Positions 45,451 to 54,629 of a stretch of DNA of 64,000 nucleotides are shown in pieces. The notes under the pieces were generated by a model, which was not told the origin of the DNA, did no database searches, and saw only the letters and a list, made by a program, of their open reading frames with translations. Positions within the stretch are counted from its first letter, which is position 1. Each line of letters starts with the position of its first letter. Source of the DNA: Gammaproteobacteria bacterium (GTDB lineage Bacteria; Pseudomonadota; Gammaproteobacteria; Ga0077536); contig JACQWY010000023.1 of NCBI GenBank assembly GCA_016209015.1, forward strand, positions 1-64,000, in the 5' to 3' direction. The translations under genes were made by a program, and so were the position numbers.

Positions 45451-46308
45451 ATGCTTAATGTCACTGAATTGTTGGCCACGCAGGTTGCCGAGCGATTACG
45501 CGCGAATTACGCGGATTTGTTCGGCGGCGCCGAGCCCGAGCGCCTGCACGCGGCCATCCAGATGGCGCATGACGTCCTCACCCGCATCGGCAAGAGCGAT
45601 GCGCTGTATCACAACGTCGAACATACCGTCCACGTCACCCTGGTCGGCATCGAGATCCTGCGTGGGCGCCACGCCCATCTCCACGACCTCACGCCCCGCG
45701 ATTGGCTGAACGTGGTCGTCGGCCTGCTGTGCCACGACGTCGGCTACGTGCGCGGCATCTGCAGTTCGGATGGCCTCGATCGCTTCGCGACGGGGGTCAA
45801 CAATCACATGACCTGGATTGCCTCGGGCACCAGCGATGCGGCGCTCATGCCCTTCCACGTCGACCGGGGCAAGCGCTTCGTGAGCGAGCATTTCGGCGTG
45901 ACCAGCAAGCTCATCGATGAGGATGTCGTGCTCGCCTGCATCGAGCGCACTCGCTTCCCCGTGCCCACCGATCCGTGGTACCACCAGACCGGGGATTATC
46001 CGGGGCTGGTGCGCGGCGCCGATCTAATCGGGCAGCTGAGCGATCCCCGTTACCTGAACAAGCTCGCCGCGGTCTTCTTCGAATTCGAGGAGATCGGCTT
46101 CAACCAGAGCACCGGCTATCGTCGCCCCGGCGACCTGCTCTACTCCTATCCTGCTTTCTTCGACTCGAACGTCGCGCCCTACATCGGCGATGCGGAGTTC
46201 TTCCTGCGGCAGACCGCGGGGGGGCGCGATGTGATCGCGAGCCTCTACGGCAATCTCGAAGAAGCGCGCCGGCCCCATACCGCTCTCGCCGCCGCGAACA
46301 ACGGCTGA
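45451..46308 (+). CDS. HD-domain metal-dependent phosphohydrolase
   Basis: A 285-residue soluble HD-superfamily protein. Metal ligands are visible as HNVEHTVH (His54, His58, His61), the HD pair at 95-96 within GLLCHDVGYVRG, and later His and Asp residues. The layout resembles phosphodiesterase-like HD proteins rather than GGDEF-linked HD-GYP regulators, since the GYP loop is missing. The ATG at 45451 is the natural start of the domain. A hydrolase of nucleotides or signalling molecules is expected; the substrate is unknown. It is upstream of a metallo-beta-lactamase-like gene but separated by 56 bases. Confidence 0.85.
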   Translation: MLNVTELLATQVAERLRANYADLFGGAEPERLHAAIQMAHDVLTRIGKSDALYHNVEHTVHVTLVGIEILRGRHAHLHDLTPRDWLNVVVGLLCHDVGYVRGICSSDGLDRFATGVNNHMTWIASGTSDAALMPFHVDRGKRFVSEHFGVTSKLIDEDVVLACIERTRFPVPTDPWYHQTGDYPGLVRGADLIGQLSDPRYLNKLAAVFFEFEEIGFNQSTGYRRPGDLLYSYPAFFDSNVAPYIGDAEFFLRQTAGGRDVIASLYGNLEEARRPHTALAAANNG

Positions 46309-46364
46309 GCCTTTTCCCGACGCGCTGCTAAACTGCGGCCTCGTTGCATGCGAGGTATCCGCGT

Positions 46365-47285
46365 ATGTCCATCCGCTGTCGTCTCAGGCACGTCGCCATC
46401 CTGTTGAGCCTCGTTCCGGGGGCCGTTCCCGCCGACGATTTCGCGATGACGGAAGTCGCGCCGGGGATTTTCGTCCACGAGGGACGCGAGGTCGGCATCC
46501 AGGATCCGGCACGCGGTGACAGCGCGAATATCGGTTTCATAGTCGGCACGAAGTGTGCTGCGGTGATCGACCCGGGCGGTTCGATCGCCACCGGTCGTCG
46601 CCTGCGCGACGCGCTTCGGGCACGCACGACGCTTCCCGTCTGCTACGTCATCGATACGCACGTGCATTTCGATCACCTGCTCGGCAACGCGGCGTTCAGC
46701 GTCGACCGTCCGAGCTTCGTCGGTCATGCCGAGCTGCCGGCGGCGCTCGCCGGCAGTCGCGATTATTTCCTCGAGGAATTCGCGAAAGAGCTGGAGGGCG
46801 TTCCGACCGACGCCGCGATCGTCGTGCCGGAGCGCACGGTGCAAGGCGAGCAGCGGCTCGATCTCGGCGAACGCGAGATCGTGCTCGTCGCCAATCCGAC
46901 TGCGCACACGAACTGCGATCTGACCGTATACGATGCCAAGACCCAGACGTTGTGGGCGAGCGATCTCGTGTTCTCCGGCCGCCTGCCCGTGCTCGACGGC
47001 AGCCTCAGGGGCTGGTTGCGGTGGATGGATGAGAACGAAGCCCGGCCCTACCAGCGCGTCGTACCCGGGCATGGGCCCGCGACGCTGCCGTGGCCGGCGG
47101 GCGCGCGGCCGCAGCACGACTATCTGGCGAAGCTTCTCGGCGACACGCAGGCCGCGGTCAAGGCCGGCACGTTCCTCGAAGATGCCGTGCAGGCCGCGGC
47201 AGCGGCGCCACCGCCGGGCTGGCGACTGACCGAGCCGCATGCACGCAACACCAGCCGCGCGTATCGCGAGCTCGAATGGCAGTGA
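46365..47285 (+). CDS. exported MBL-fold metallohydrolase (quinoprotein relay/SoxH-like)
   Basis: A 306-residue protein with a signal peptide (about residues 1-23, ending VPADD) and a metallo-beta-lactamase fold. The zinc motif DTHVHFDHLLGN (HxHxDH, about 99-110), NPTAHTNCDL, a DLVFSGRLPVLDGS stretch and VVPGHGPA are present. This set is characteristic of the SoxH-like and quinoprotein-relay-system zinc hydrolases, which are encoded beside PQQ-dependent dehydrogenases in some organisms. No such dehydrogenase is nearby. A GAGG site precedes the ATG at 46365. The enzyme should act in the periplasm on an unknown ester or thioester. Confidence 0.82.
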   Translation: MSIRCRLRHVAILLSLVPGAVPADDFAMTEVAPGIFVHEGREVGIQDPARGDSANIGFIVGTKCAAVIDPGGSIATGRRLRDALRARTTLPVCYVIDTHVHFDHLLGNAAFSVDRPSFVGHAELPAALAGSRDYFLEEFAKELEGVPTDAAIVVPERTVQGEQRLDLGEREIVLVANPTAHTNCDLTVYDAKTQTLWASDLVFSGRLPVLDGSLRGWLRWMDENEARPYQRVVPGHGPATLPWPAGARPQHDYLAKLLGDTQAAVKAGTFLEDAVQAAAAAPPPGWRLTEPHARNTSRAYRELEWQ

Positions 47286-47310
47286 GCGTGGAGTGGCGTC
47301 CTGACCTGCT

Positions 47311-48018
47311 TCAGAACGGCAGCTCCTGGCTTGCGCAGAGGAAGCTCACGAGCGGTGTCGCCTTCGCGAACGCTCCCGCGACGAAGCGGACGAGCGTCGG
47401 CTCGAAGAGGAGCTCGGGAGCGAACTGCATGACGGCGATGAAATCCTTGCGCTTCAGATCTTCGACGGCCGGGTGATCCGCCGGCATGCCGCGCGGCACG
47501 CGCTTGAATGACTCGCCGGAGAGCGTGAAGAGTTTCGTGAACGGCTTCCCGGTACTCGCATTCTGCCACGCCAGCGGCGATTCGACGATGCACTCGCGGA
47601 TTCTCGCCAGCGCCGGCCCGTCGGGCCGCCAGATGCCGGCCCCGAGGAAGCACTCGTCGAGACCGATGTGGAAGTAATACCCGGGCGCATGCACGTCCTT
47701 GCCCGCCTCGTGCCTGAACTGGATCCCGACGTTCGTCTTGTAGGGCCGCTTGTCCCGGCTGAAACGCACGTCGCGGTGAATTCGCATGAGTGAGCCGCCG
47801 ACGCGCTTCGGGAGCGCGACGAAGTGCTTCGAGATGCGCTGTATCGGCAGATGCATCGCATCGATGAATTCCAGTGCGGGCTCGATGATGTGCCGTTCGT
47901 AACGCTCCCTGTGGGCGCTGAACCAGTCGCGATTATTGTGCTTGGAGAGATCCTCGAGAAAGCGCAGCGTCTCCGGGGCGAAACCCCCGAAAGCCGACGC
48001 GGGGCGGGTCCTGTTCAT
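47311..48018 (-). CDS. DUF2461 domain-containing protein
   Basis: A 235-residue protein of the DUF2461 family: GFAPETLRFLEDLSKHNNRDWFSAHRERYER, RIHRDVRFSRDKRPYKTNVGIQFRH, PGYYFHIGLDECFLGAGIWRP and the late PRGMPADHPAVEDLKRKDF. The function of the family is unknown. The first base of its ATG overlaps the GDPD stop (ATGA), so it is translationally coupled as the last gene of the acyltransferase-GDPD operon. It is convergent with the metallohydrolase gene. Confidence 0.92.
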   Translation of the reverse strand: MNRTRPASAFGGFAPETLRFLEDLSKHNNRDWFSAHRERYERHIIEPALEFIDAMHLPIQRISKHFVALPKRVGGSLMRIHRDVRFSRDKRPYKTNVGIQFRHEAGKDVHAPGYYFHIGLDECFLGAGIWRPDGPALARIRECIVESPLAWQNASTGKPFTKLFTLSGESFKRVPRGMPADHPAVEDLKRKDFIAVMQFAPELLFEPTLVRFVAGAFAKATPLVSFLCASQELPF

Positions 48019-48761
48019 GGTGCTCTGGCTCCTGCGTGCGTGTTGGCATATGAATTCCTGAGGGCGAGCGCACGGTCCGGCACGTCGCTGAAGACCCCGT
48101 CGACTCCGAGCGCCAGGCAGCGAGCGAGATCCTCGGCAGTGTTGACGGTGTAGACGTAGACCGCGAGCCCGGCGCGATGGGCGGCCGCGAGCAACGCCGG
48201 ACTCAGCATCTCCCGGGATACGTGCAGCGAATCCGCACCGAGCGCGATAGCTCGCTCCATCGCGGCGTCAGCCCGCTCCTCGAACAGTATCCCCAGCTTC
48301 CAGCCGTCCCGGTCGCAGGCCGCGTGCTCCGTCTGCGCAACATCGAAGGAGGACAACAGCAGCCGTTCGCGCCAGGCGGGTCGCTGCTGCAGCAGACCGC
48401 GGACGAGCGCGACGACGGGCCCCGCGACGTCCGGACCCTTGAGCTCGATGTTGAGACCGACGCGGGCATCGATGAGATCGAGCACTTCCGAGAGCAAGGG
48501 GATGCGCTCACCGTCGCCTGCATCGAGCGAGCGCAACTCCGTCAGCGTTCGGGCGGCGAGGGGGCCCCGCCCGTTCGTCGTGCGCTCGAGCGTGTCGTCG
48601 TGGAAGACGACGAGCGTGTTCTGGACCTGCTGCACGTCGATCTCGATCCAGTCGGCGCCCATGTCGATCGCGCGACGGATTGCACGCAGCGTGTTCTCCG
48701 GTGCGGCGGCCGAAGCGCCGCGATGGGCGAAGACGAGCATCGGGGGCGTTTCAGGTGACAT
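48015..48761 (-). CDS. glycerophosphodiester phosphodiesterase
   Basis: A 248-residue GDPD-family TIM-barrel enzyme that hydrolyses glycerophosphodiesters to sn-glycerol 3-phosphate and an alcohol. Catalytic and metal residues are visible in FAHRGASAAAPENTL, GADWIEIDVQ and VVFHDDTLERTTNGRG, and later NIELKGP and a C-terminal VYVYTVNT with GVDGVFSDVPD. No signal peptide is present, so it is cytosolic (UgpQ-like). The ATG at 48761 overlaps the end of the acyltransferase gene by 11 bases, and its stop overlaps the DUF2461 start, implying one operon. This links lysophospholipid re-acylation with glycerophosphodiester recycling. Confidence 0.93.
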   Translation of the reverse strand: MSPETPPMLVFAHRGASAAAPENTLRAIRRAIDMGADWIEIDVQQVQNTLVVFHDDTLERTTNGRGPLAARTLTELRSLDAGDGERIPLLSEVLDLIDARVGLNIELKGPDVAGPVVALVRGLLQQRPAWRERLLLSSFDVAQTEHAACDRDGWKLGILFEERADAAMERAIALGADSLHVSREMLSPALLAAAHRAGLAVYVYTVNTAEDLARCLALGVDGVFSDVPDRALALRNSYANTHAGARAP

Positions 48762-51700
48762 CCGCGAGCGCCTCGGCGAGGCGCTTTGCCGCACCGAAAT
48801 CCGTCTTGCCGCTGCCGAGCTTCGGTACGTCCTTCACCGTCACGATCTGGTTCGGGAGCATCAGTCCGTTCACGCCGGAGCCGGTCAATTGGCGGCGGAG
48901 CCAGCCGGGATCCAGATTCGGATCCGCGACCAGGAGCGCGATCTGCTCGCCTTTGCGCCGGTCGGGCAGGGCGACGGCGACGAGGTCGAGCTCGGCCGTG
49001 CCGAGCGCGTGGCGCACGCGCTCCTCGACGGCTGTGAGGCTCACCATCTCACCGCCGATTTTCGCGAAGCGCGAATAGCGATCGACGATGGTCAGGAAGC
49101 CGTCTTCGTCGAGATGGCCTTTGTCGCCGGTTTTGTACCAGCGCTTGCCGTCCTGCATGACGATCGCCGCATCCGTGCGCTGCGGATCGTTCAGATAGCC
49201 GAGCATGATCTGGCTGCCGCCGATGAGGATGAGGCCGTCTTTGCCGGTCGGCAGTTCGGCGAGCGTGACGGGATCGACGATGCGAAAGCTCGTGCCCGGC
49301 AGCGGCATGCCGACGGTGCCGTGCTTCGTACCCGTCTGCACGCGCCAGCTCCCGAACTCGAGCTCGTCGGGAATGTTGCAGCTCGCGACGGGCGTCGTCT
49401 CCGTGACGCCGTAGCCTTCGAGGACCTCCTTGTTGAATTTCAGCTTGAAGGCTTCGCGCACCTGCGGCGAGAGCTTCTCGGCGCCGGCAACCACGATGCG
49501 CAGCGGCTCGAACATGAGCGGCAGCACGCGCGGGTTCTTGGTGTAGAGCCGCAGGAACGTGGATGTGCCGCAGAGGATGGTGCCGCGGAAACGCGCCACG
49601 GCCTTGGCGACGCCGAGTGCATCCGTGGGATCGGGATGCGTTACCATCGGGATGCCCTCGACGAGCGGCATGAACGTCGTCACCGTGAGTCCGAACGCAT
49701 GGAAGAGCGGCAGCGTCGCCATGACGACGTCAGTGACCTCGGTGTTCAGCACGTCCGAGATCTGCTTGACGTTCGCCATGATGTTGCGATGGGACAGCAC
49801 CACGCCCTTCGGCACGCCTTCACTGCCGCTCGAGAAGAGTATCGCGGCGGGCGCGTCGATGTCGGTACGCCTGCAATAGAGGCTGCATAGTGCACGCGTC
49901 GGCAGCAGCGTGACCGCGGCGGCGGCGAGGAGCTTCGACGTGCCGCGGATCTCGCGCCGGATCTCGTCGAGCATCACGACCTGCCGGCCGGCGAGCACGG
50001 GTGCGAGATCGATGCCGCGATCGTCGAGCCGCGTCAGAAAGCGGCGCGCCGTGACGATGGTCCGGATTTCCGCCTGCTCGATGGCGGCCACGATTGCTTC
50101 GCGCGGCGCCGTGTAGTTGAGGTTCACGACCGTACGGCCGAGCATGAGCAGCGCCATGTTGGACAACGCCCCGCCGCTCGACGTCGGCAGCAGAATGCCG
50201 ACGTTGCGGCCCTCGATGCGCCGTCTCAGCAGGCCGCGGATCAGTATGGCTGCGATGACGAACCGTCGCCGCGTGAACTCCGTGCCGTCGGAATCCGCGA
50301 CCGCGGCTTCGGAGGGGGTGTGCTTCGCCGCTTGCAGCCACGCGCGCGGCAGCGCCGGCAGGAGCGCGGTATAACCCTCCCAGGCGGTGATGGAGAGCTC
50401 GAAGATGCGCTGCTTCAACAGCGGGGCCGGCGTCGTTGCCGGCAGCGGCGGGCCGAACGCGACGATGACTTCGCGTCTCCGTCCGCTCTGACGCAGTTGC
50501 TTCAGCCCGAGGCTCGAGCGCGAGAAGCTGCTGCCCCACAGGCCGCGCAGATAGAACGGGACGATGACGGCGTGCGCGCCGGCAGCGGCCTTTTCGTAGC
50601 CGCGCTTGAACTCCCCGAGGTGCCCGGTGCGGCTGATCGCGCCTTCGGGAAACAGGCACACCAGCTCGCCGGCATTGAGCAGGCGCGAGATCGTCGCGAG
50701 CGCGGCGTTGTAATCGCCGGCCGCAATCGGTACGCAGCCGAAGAAGTCGAGAAAGCGCTGCAGATACCAGCGCTCGTAAATGCTGCGTTTCATCACGAAG
50801 CGCACCGGCCGCGGCGAGGCCATCTGTACCATCGCCCAATCGATCCAGCTGATGTGGTTGCCGAGCAGCAGCACGCCGCCGTCGCGGGGCAGGTTCTCGA
50901 AGCCGAAGACGCGCAGCTTGAAGCGCGTGCCGAAAACCTGCGCGATCATGAGCCGCACGAGAGACTGGGGCAGGCGGTAGAGCGTGTACAGCGTCCCCGC
51001 CGCGGCGATCGCGGCGAGCGCGCCAAGCAGAGGGCGCGTCCCGAATCCGCCGCGCGCGGCCGCGGCGGTCGTACCGGCGAGGAAGGCGACGATCAGCGCG
51101 TGGCGCGCGAACTGCCCGGCAGCAAGTACCCGCCCGCGACAGGCATCGTCCGCCTGCAGGACGAGGAGTGTCTGCAACGGCACGACGAAGAAGCTCGACG
51201 CCGACCCCAGCAGCAGCATTTCGAGGGCCAGCGCTCCGGCTCCGGTGAATTTCGGCAGGAGGACGAGGCCTAGTGTGATGCCCAGCGCACCGATCGGTAT
51301 GAAGCCGAGCTCGAGGTGGCGGCGCGAATTCACGGCCGTTATACGCGCGCCGATGAACGCGCCCAGTGCTGCAAGAGCGGGCAATGCCTGCATCGCGCTG
51401 CGCTGGTCGAGGCCCGCGACGTCGCGGAAGAACCAGGGCAGCAGCGCGAGCACGGTATGAGCGAGCGCCCAGTAGAGCGCCAGTCCTACCACGGCGTCAC
51501 GCACCGCGCCGGCTTGCGCGATCCGCGCCAGATTCGCCCGCAGGTACCGGGCATGCAGCCACGCGCGACGGTCGAATTCGAGACCCGCGGCGGCGGGCGG
51601 CACGGCCGGCAGTTGCCACGCCGCGATCAGGCCGCCCAGGCCTGCGGCCAGGATCGTCGCGAGCGCCGGCGCGCCGCCCGAGACGCCGTCGAAGGCCGGG

Positions 51701-52173
51701 GGCAGGAGCAGCAGCGCGGCGAGCAGCGCGAGCGCCGTGCCGGCATGCGCGGACGCACACGCTGCAGTCAGCGCTGCCTGTCCGGCAAGATCGCGCAGAT
51801 ACGCCGCACGCGCGCCGCGCGCTATGGCGCCGAGTATCCCGGCGAGCGGCACCAGAGCGCAGGCCGCCACGGGGGGAAGTCCCAGATGGATCACGCCAGC
51901 CTCGACGAGTGCGAGCAGGGCCCCCGCCGCGGCGCATCGCCGGAGCAGGGCATCGCGCGGCAGCCGGTCGACGAGGTGTCCCGCGAGTGACGGCAGGAGG
52001 AGATAGGGGAGCGCGCTCAGGGCCCCGAGCACCGCGAACTCGGTGAGCCCGGTGTCCGGCGCGGCGAACAGCGCCTCGGCGAGGGCGACGAGCGGCGCCA
52101 GCTCGACGAACGCGCCGCAGCAGACGAGGGCGAGGAACGCGTGATAGCCCTTCGCGGGCGCGACTCTTGGCAT
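48751..52173 (-). CDS. aas: fused lysophospholipid flippase-acyltransferase-acyl-ACP synthetase (LplT-PlsC-Aas)
   Basis: A 1140-residue three-domain protein. Residues about 1-415 form a twelve-helix MFS-type domain like LplT, which flips lysophospholipids inward. Then follows a PlsC acyltransferase (about 430-620) with GNHISWIDW (HX4D) and FPEGAISRTGHL. The AMP-binding synthetase (about 640-1140) has LFSSGSEGVPKGVVLSHRNI, GYGVTETTP and YKTGDKGHLDEDG. In E. coli lplT and aas are separate neighbouring genes; here the flippase is fused. The ATG at 52173 with GGAGAG upstream is used instead of the longer ORF. The role is re-acylation of lysophospholipids in the inner membrane. GDPD and DUF2461 genes follow with overlaps. 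Confidence 0.93.
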   Translation of the reverse strand: MPRVAPAKGYHAFLALVCCGAFVELAPLVALAEALFAAPDTGLTEFAVLGALSALPYLLLPSLAGHLVDRLPRDALLRRCAAAGALLALVEAGVIHLGLPPVAACALVPLAGILGAIARGARAAYLRDLAGQAALTAACASAHAGTALALLAALLLLPPAFDGVSGGAPALATILAAGLGGLIAAWQLPAVPPAAAGLEFDRRAWLHARYLRANLARIAQAGAVRDAVVGLALYWALAHTVLALLPWFFRDVAGLDQRSAMQALPALAALGAFIGARITAVNSRRHLELGFIPIGALGITLGLVLLPKFTGAGALALEMLLLGSASSFFVVPLQTLLVLQADDACRGRVLAAGQFARHALIVAFLAGTTAAAARGGFGTRPLLGALAAIAAAGTLYTLYRLPQSLVRLMIAQVFGTRFKLRVFGFENLPRDGGVLLLGNHISWIDWAMVQMASPRPVRFVMKRSIYERWYLQRFLDFFGCVPIAAGDYNAALATISRLLNAGELVCLFPEGAISRTGHLGEFKRGYEKAAAGAHAVIVPFYLRGLWGSSFSRSSLGLKQLRQSGRRREVIVAFGPPLPATTPAPLLKQRIFELSITAWEGYTALLPALPRAWLQAAKHTPSEAAVADSDGTEFTRRRFVIAAILIRGLLRRRIEGRNVGILLPTSSGGALSNMALLMLGRTVVNLNYTAPREAIVAAIEQAEIRTIVTARRFLTRLDDRGIDLAPVLAGRQVVMLDEIRREIRGTSKLLAAAAVTLLPTRALCSLYCRRTDIDAPAAILFSSGSEGVPKGVVLSHRNIMANVKQISDVLNTEVTDVVMATLPLFHAFGLTVTTFMPLVEGIPMVTHPDPTDALGVAKAVARFRGTILCGTSTFLRLYTKNPRVLPLMFEPLRIVVAGAEKLSPQVREAFKLKFNKEVLEGYGVTETTPVASCNIPDELEFGSWRVQTGTKHGTVGMPLPGTSFRIVDPVTLAELPTGKDGLILIGGSQIMLGYLNDPQRTDAAIVMQDGKRWYKTGDKGHLDEDGFLTIVDRYSRFAKIGGEMVSLTAVEERVRHALGTAELDLVAVALPDRRKGEQIALLVADPNLDPGWLRRQLTGSGVNGLMLPNQIVTVKDVPKLGSGKTDFGAAKRLAEALADVT

Positions 52174-52682
52174 GGCTCTCCGTTGCTCGGCACTGATGAT
52201 TGCGCGGATCGGGATTGTTCCGATGCGAACCCGCGATGGCAACCTTCGCGATGCGTCCGAGGGCTGAACTTCGGCAGGAATTCGGCGGGGGGCGCTGGGT
52301 GTCTGTGCTAATCAATCTGGGCGATATGGGATTCCGCTTGGTGACCTAGACTTCGAGCCGCCAAGTGAAGGGGGACTTCATTTTTTCGCCGACGATCGAT
52401 GGTGGGCTCGCCCGCAGCGGTCGCATGACCGGCCGGACATCCAATCCCGGACGGTCAGCGGTGGGGAAGCGGAGATTCGCTTGGAGATGCTCCCGCATCC
52501 GGATGCCGCAGGAAGGACCTGCACGGTCTTCATGCCCGCGTATGGTTATACAGCGCTCGTCCGACCCCTGAATACTGCCTGACCTTTGCGCCCGGCCACC
52601 CCGGGCGCGGCTTTTTGCGGCCTCTTGCGAGGCTCGATCGGCCACCGCCCGCCCGATATGCTGTCCCGGTTTCGAACCGGGG
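52174..52682. other. intergenic region with an orphan terminator
   Basis: About 510 bases divergent between the acyltransferase gene and the HerA-like gene. A 68-residue plus-strand ORF (52365-52571) has no family resemblance. A clear plus-strand terminator at 52587-52615 implies that something between about 52200 and 52586 is transcribed rightward, possibly a small RNA. The longer minus-strand ORF (52346-52759) looks spurious. Confidence 0.55.
52587..52615 (+). terminator. Rho-independent terminator without an obvious gene
   Basis: An 8-bp GC stem (GCGCCCGG with CCGGGCGC, loop ccacc) followed closely by GGCTTTTT. It lies about 70 bases before the HerA-like gene start and follows no recognised plus-strand gene, so the upstream transcript is unknown. 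Confidence 0.8.
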
Positions 52683-54230
52683 ATGGACGCGTTCATGGAA
52701 TCCTTGTTAGTCGCCAGGGCGGGAGCCGACGAAGTGGCTTTGCTTCCCGCACTCGCCAACCGTCACGGCTGCATCACCGGCGCCACCGGTACCGGCAAGA
52801 CCGTGACCTTGCAGGTGCTCGCGGAGGGCTTTGCGCGCCTCGGCGTGCCGGTCTTCATGGCCGATGTCAAAGGCGATCTCACCGGCATCAGCCAGCCCGG
52901 CGCGCCGGGTCCGAAGATCGATCGGCGCCTGGCCCAGCTCGGGCTGCCGGCGCCCGTCTGGTCCGGTTGTCCGGTGACGCTGTGGGACCTCTGGGGCGAG
53001 CAGGGCCATCCCGTACGCGCCACCGTGTCGGACCTCGGACCACTGCTGTCGGCACGGCTCCTCAATCTCAACGAAACCCAGGAGGGCGTGCTCGCGATCG
53101 TCTTCAAGATCGCGGATGACAACGGACTCCTGCTCCTGGATCTCAAGGATCTCCGGGCGATGCTGCAGTACGTCGGCGACAACGCCGCGGAATTCAAGAC
53201 GAGCTACGGCAATATCTCCGCCGCTTCGATCGGCGCAATCCAGCGCGGACTGCTGCAGCTCGAGAGTCAGGGTGGGGATCGCTTCTTCGGCGAGCCGATG
53301 TTGAACATCGACGATCTGATGCAGACCGTCGACGGGCGGGGCGTAGTGAACATCCTCGCGGCCGACAAGCTCATCGGCAGTCCGCGTCTATATTCGGGTT
53401 TCCTGTTGTGGCTGCTCTCGGAGCTCTTCGAGAACCTGCCGGAGGTCGGGGATCGGGATCGCCCGAAGTTCGTGTTCTTCTTCGACGAGGCGCATTTGCT
53501 GTTCTCCGAGGCGAACCCGGTGCTGCTCGAGCGCATAGAGCAGGTGGTACGGCTCATCCGCTCGAAGGGCGTCGGCGTGTACTTCGTGACTCAGAATCCG
53601 CTCGACATTCCGGACAAGGTTCTGGGTCAGCTCGGTAATCGCGTGCAGCACGCGCTGCGCGCCTACACGCCCCGCGATCAGAAGGTCGTCGCCGCCGCGG
53701 CCGACACGATGCGACCGAAACCCGGGCTCGACATCAAGGCCGCCATCCAGGAGCTCGAGGTCGGCGAAGCGCTCGTCTCTCTACTCGACGCCAAGGGCGC
53801 GCCGGCGGTCACCGAGCGGGCGTTCGTGGTTCCACCGGCCAGCCGCATCGGACCGATATCACTTGAAGAACGCAAGGCGCTCGTCGCGAGCTCGGTCGTC
53901 GCGGGAGTCTATGAACAGGCGGTGGATCGCGACTCCGCGTTCGAGCGTCTGAACGCGCGCGCGGGCGAGCGGCGCGATGAGGCGCCCGAAACCGCCCCAG
54001 CGGTTGCGCCGCCTGCACCGCAAGTTGCGTCGGCGGCCGGCGGTGGGCTGCTGGGCGGCTTGAGCGACGTCCTGTTCGGGTCGACGGGGCCGCGTGGTGG
54101 GCGACGCGAAGGCCTGGTCGGTGCGATGGCGAAGAGCGCGGCGCGCAGCGTCGGCTCCGCACTTGCACGCGAGATCACGCGCGGAGTTCTGGGCTCCTTG
54201 CTCGGTGGCGGCACACGGCGCCGGCGCTGA
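52683..54230 (+). CDS. HerA-like ATPase, YjgR/DUF853 family
   Basis: A 515-residue P-loop ATPase of the YjgR (DUF853) group, related to HerA/FtsK translocases. Walker A is GATGTGKT (33-40), followed by [12 protein letters not shown]. Walker B is [13 protein letters not shown], an arginine-region stretch is [20 protein letters not shown], and a Gly/Arg-rich tail ends the protein. Family members are widespread but their physiological role is not settled; NTP-driven DNA or protein translocation is plausible. An ATG at 52695 is an alternative start. It is convergent with the tRNA-Ile gene. Confidence 0.92.
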   Translation: MDAFMESLLVARAGADEVALLPALANRHGCITGATGTGKTVTLQVLAEGFARLGVPVFMADVKGDLTGISQPGAPGPKIDRRLAQLGLPAPVWSGCPVTLWDLWGEQGHPVRATVSDLGPLLSARLLNLNETQEGVLAIVFKIADDNGLLLLDLKDLRAMLQYVGDNAAEFKTSYGNISAASIGAIQRGLLQLESQGGDRFFGEPMLNIDDLMQTVDGRGVVNILAADKLIGSPRLYSGFLLWLLSELFENLPEVGDRDRPKFVFFFDEAHLLFSEANPVLLERIEQVVRLIRSKGVGVYFVTQNPLDIPDKVLGQLGNRVQHALRAYTPRDQKVVAAAADTMRPKPGLDIKAAIQELEVGEALVSLLDAKGAPAVTERAFVVPPASRIGPISLEERKALVASSVVAGVYEQAVDRDSAFERLNARAGERRDEAPETAPAVAPPAPQVASAAGGGLLGGLSDVLFGSTGPRGGRREGLVGAMAKSAARSVGSALAREITRGVLGSLLGGGTRRRR

Positions 54231-54267
54231 AAGCGGACCCGCCATGCCGGCGGGTCGCGCAGAAGAT

Positions 54268-54579
54268 GGTGGGCCCGGTAGGACTCGAACCTACGACCAA
54301 GGGATTCACTCGACCCGGTCTTTCGACCGGAAGTGGACTATCTCATCACCCGCGGCACGGGCCGGTAGGGTGCGGGATGCTCTGGCCTGTCATTAAGAGC
54401 ACTCGAGCTCTCAGGTAGTCTCTGCGCCTTCCGAAGGTGTACCTCCGGCTCGGCTCAGGATTGCCGTCAGCGTGACTGTTACGGTTTCCCTGAATTCATC
54501 CCGTTCAATTCGCGCCTTTCGAACGCGAAGGCACCATTACGATGAGTCCCCTGCTCTAACCGACTGAGCTACAGGCCCG
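54268..54579 (-). tRNA. tRNA-Ile (CAU, lysidine type) interrupted by a group I intron
   Basis: Exon 1 is 54579-54543 (37 nt) and exon 2 is 54307-54268 (40 nt, with CCA). The joined 77-nt tRNA has acceptor stem GGGCCTG/CGGGCCC, D arm GCTC...GAGC, anticodon stem GGGGA/TCCCT with loop CTCATAA (anticodon CAU), and T arm GTAGG/CCTAC. The anticodon arm and TTGGTC variable region resemble isoleucine-2 tRNA, which becomes lysidine-modified by TilS, rather than elongator methionine tRNA. It lies 50 bases downstream of rpoD on the same strand and may be read through from that operon. Confidence 0.93.
54308..54542 (-). ncRNA. group I intron (IC3-like) in the tRNA-Ile(CAU) anticodon loop
   Basis: A 235-nt self-splicing-type intron inserted right after the anticodon. 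The 5' exon ends in U, the guide sequence GUG near the intron start pairs with CAU, and the intron ends in G. Core elements are present in order: P2 stem (TTCGCG...CGCGAA), P region TTCAGGGAAACC, Q region AATCCTGAGCC (pairs to form P4), R region AGAGACTA and S region ATAGTCC (P7). A P8-like hairpin and a P9 hairpin CGGTC-GAAA-GACCG follow. No reading frame for a homing endonuclease exists inside. The site and small size match the Azoarcus tRNA-Ile intron. Confidence 0.93.
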
Positions 54580-54629
54580 GTTGGAATCTGCAATGCGGCG
54601 CCCCTGGCGGAGCGCCGGGTAGTCTCGGA

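Noticed and set aside
52346-52759. 137-residue minus-strand ORF
   Set aside because: It overlaps the HerA-like gene start, has mixed composition with no family look, and no ribosome site.
54268-54579. Two separate tRNA genes or a misassembly instead of one split tRNA
   Set aside because: The two halves fit one cloverleaf with a shared anticodon loop, and the insert has ordered group I intron core elements.
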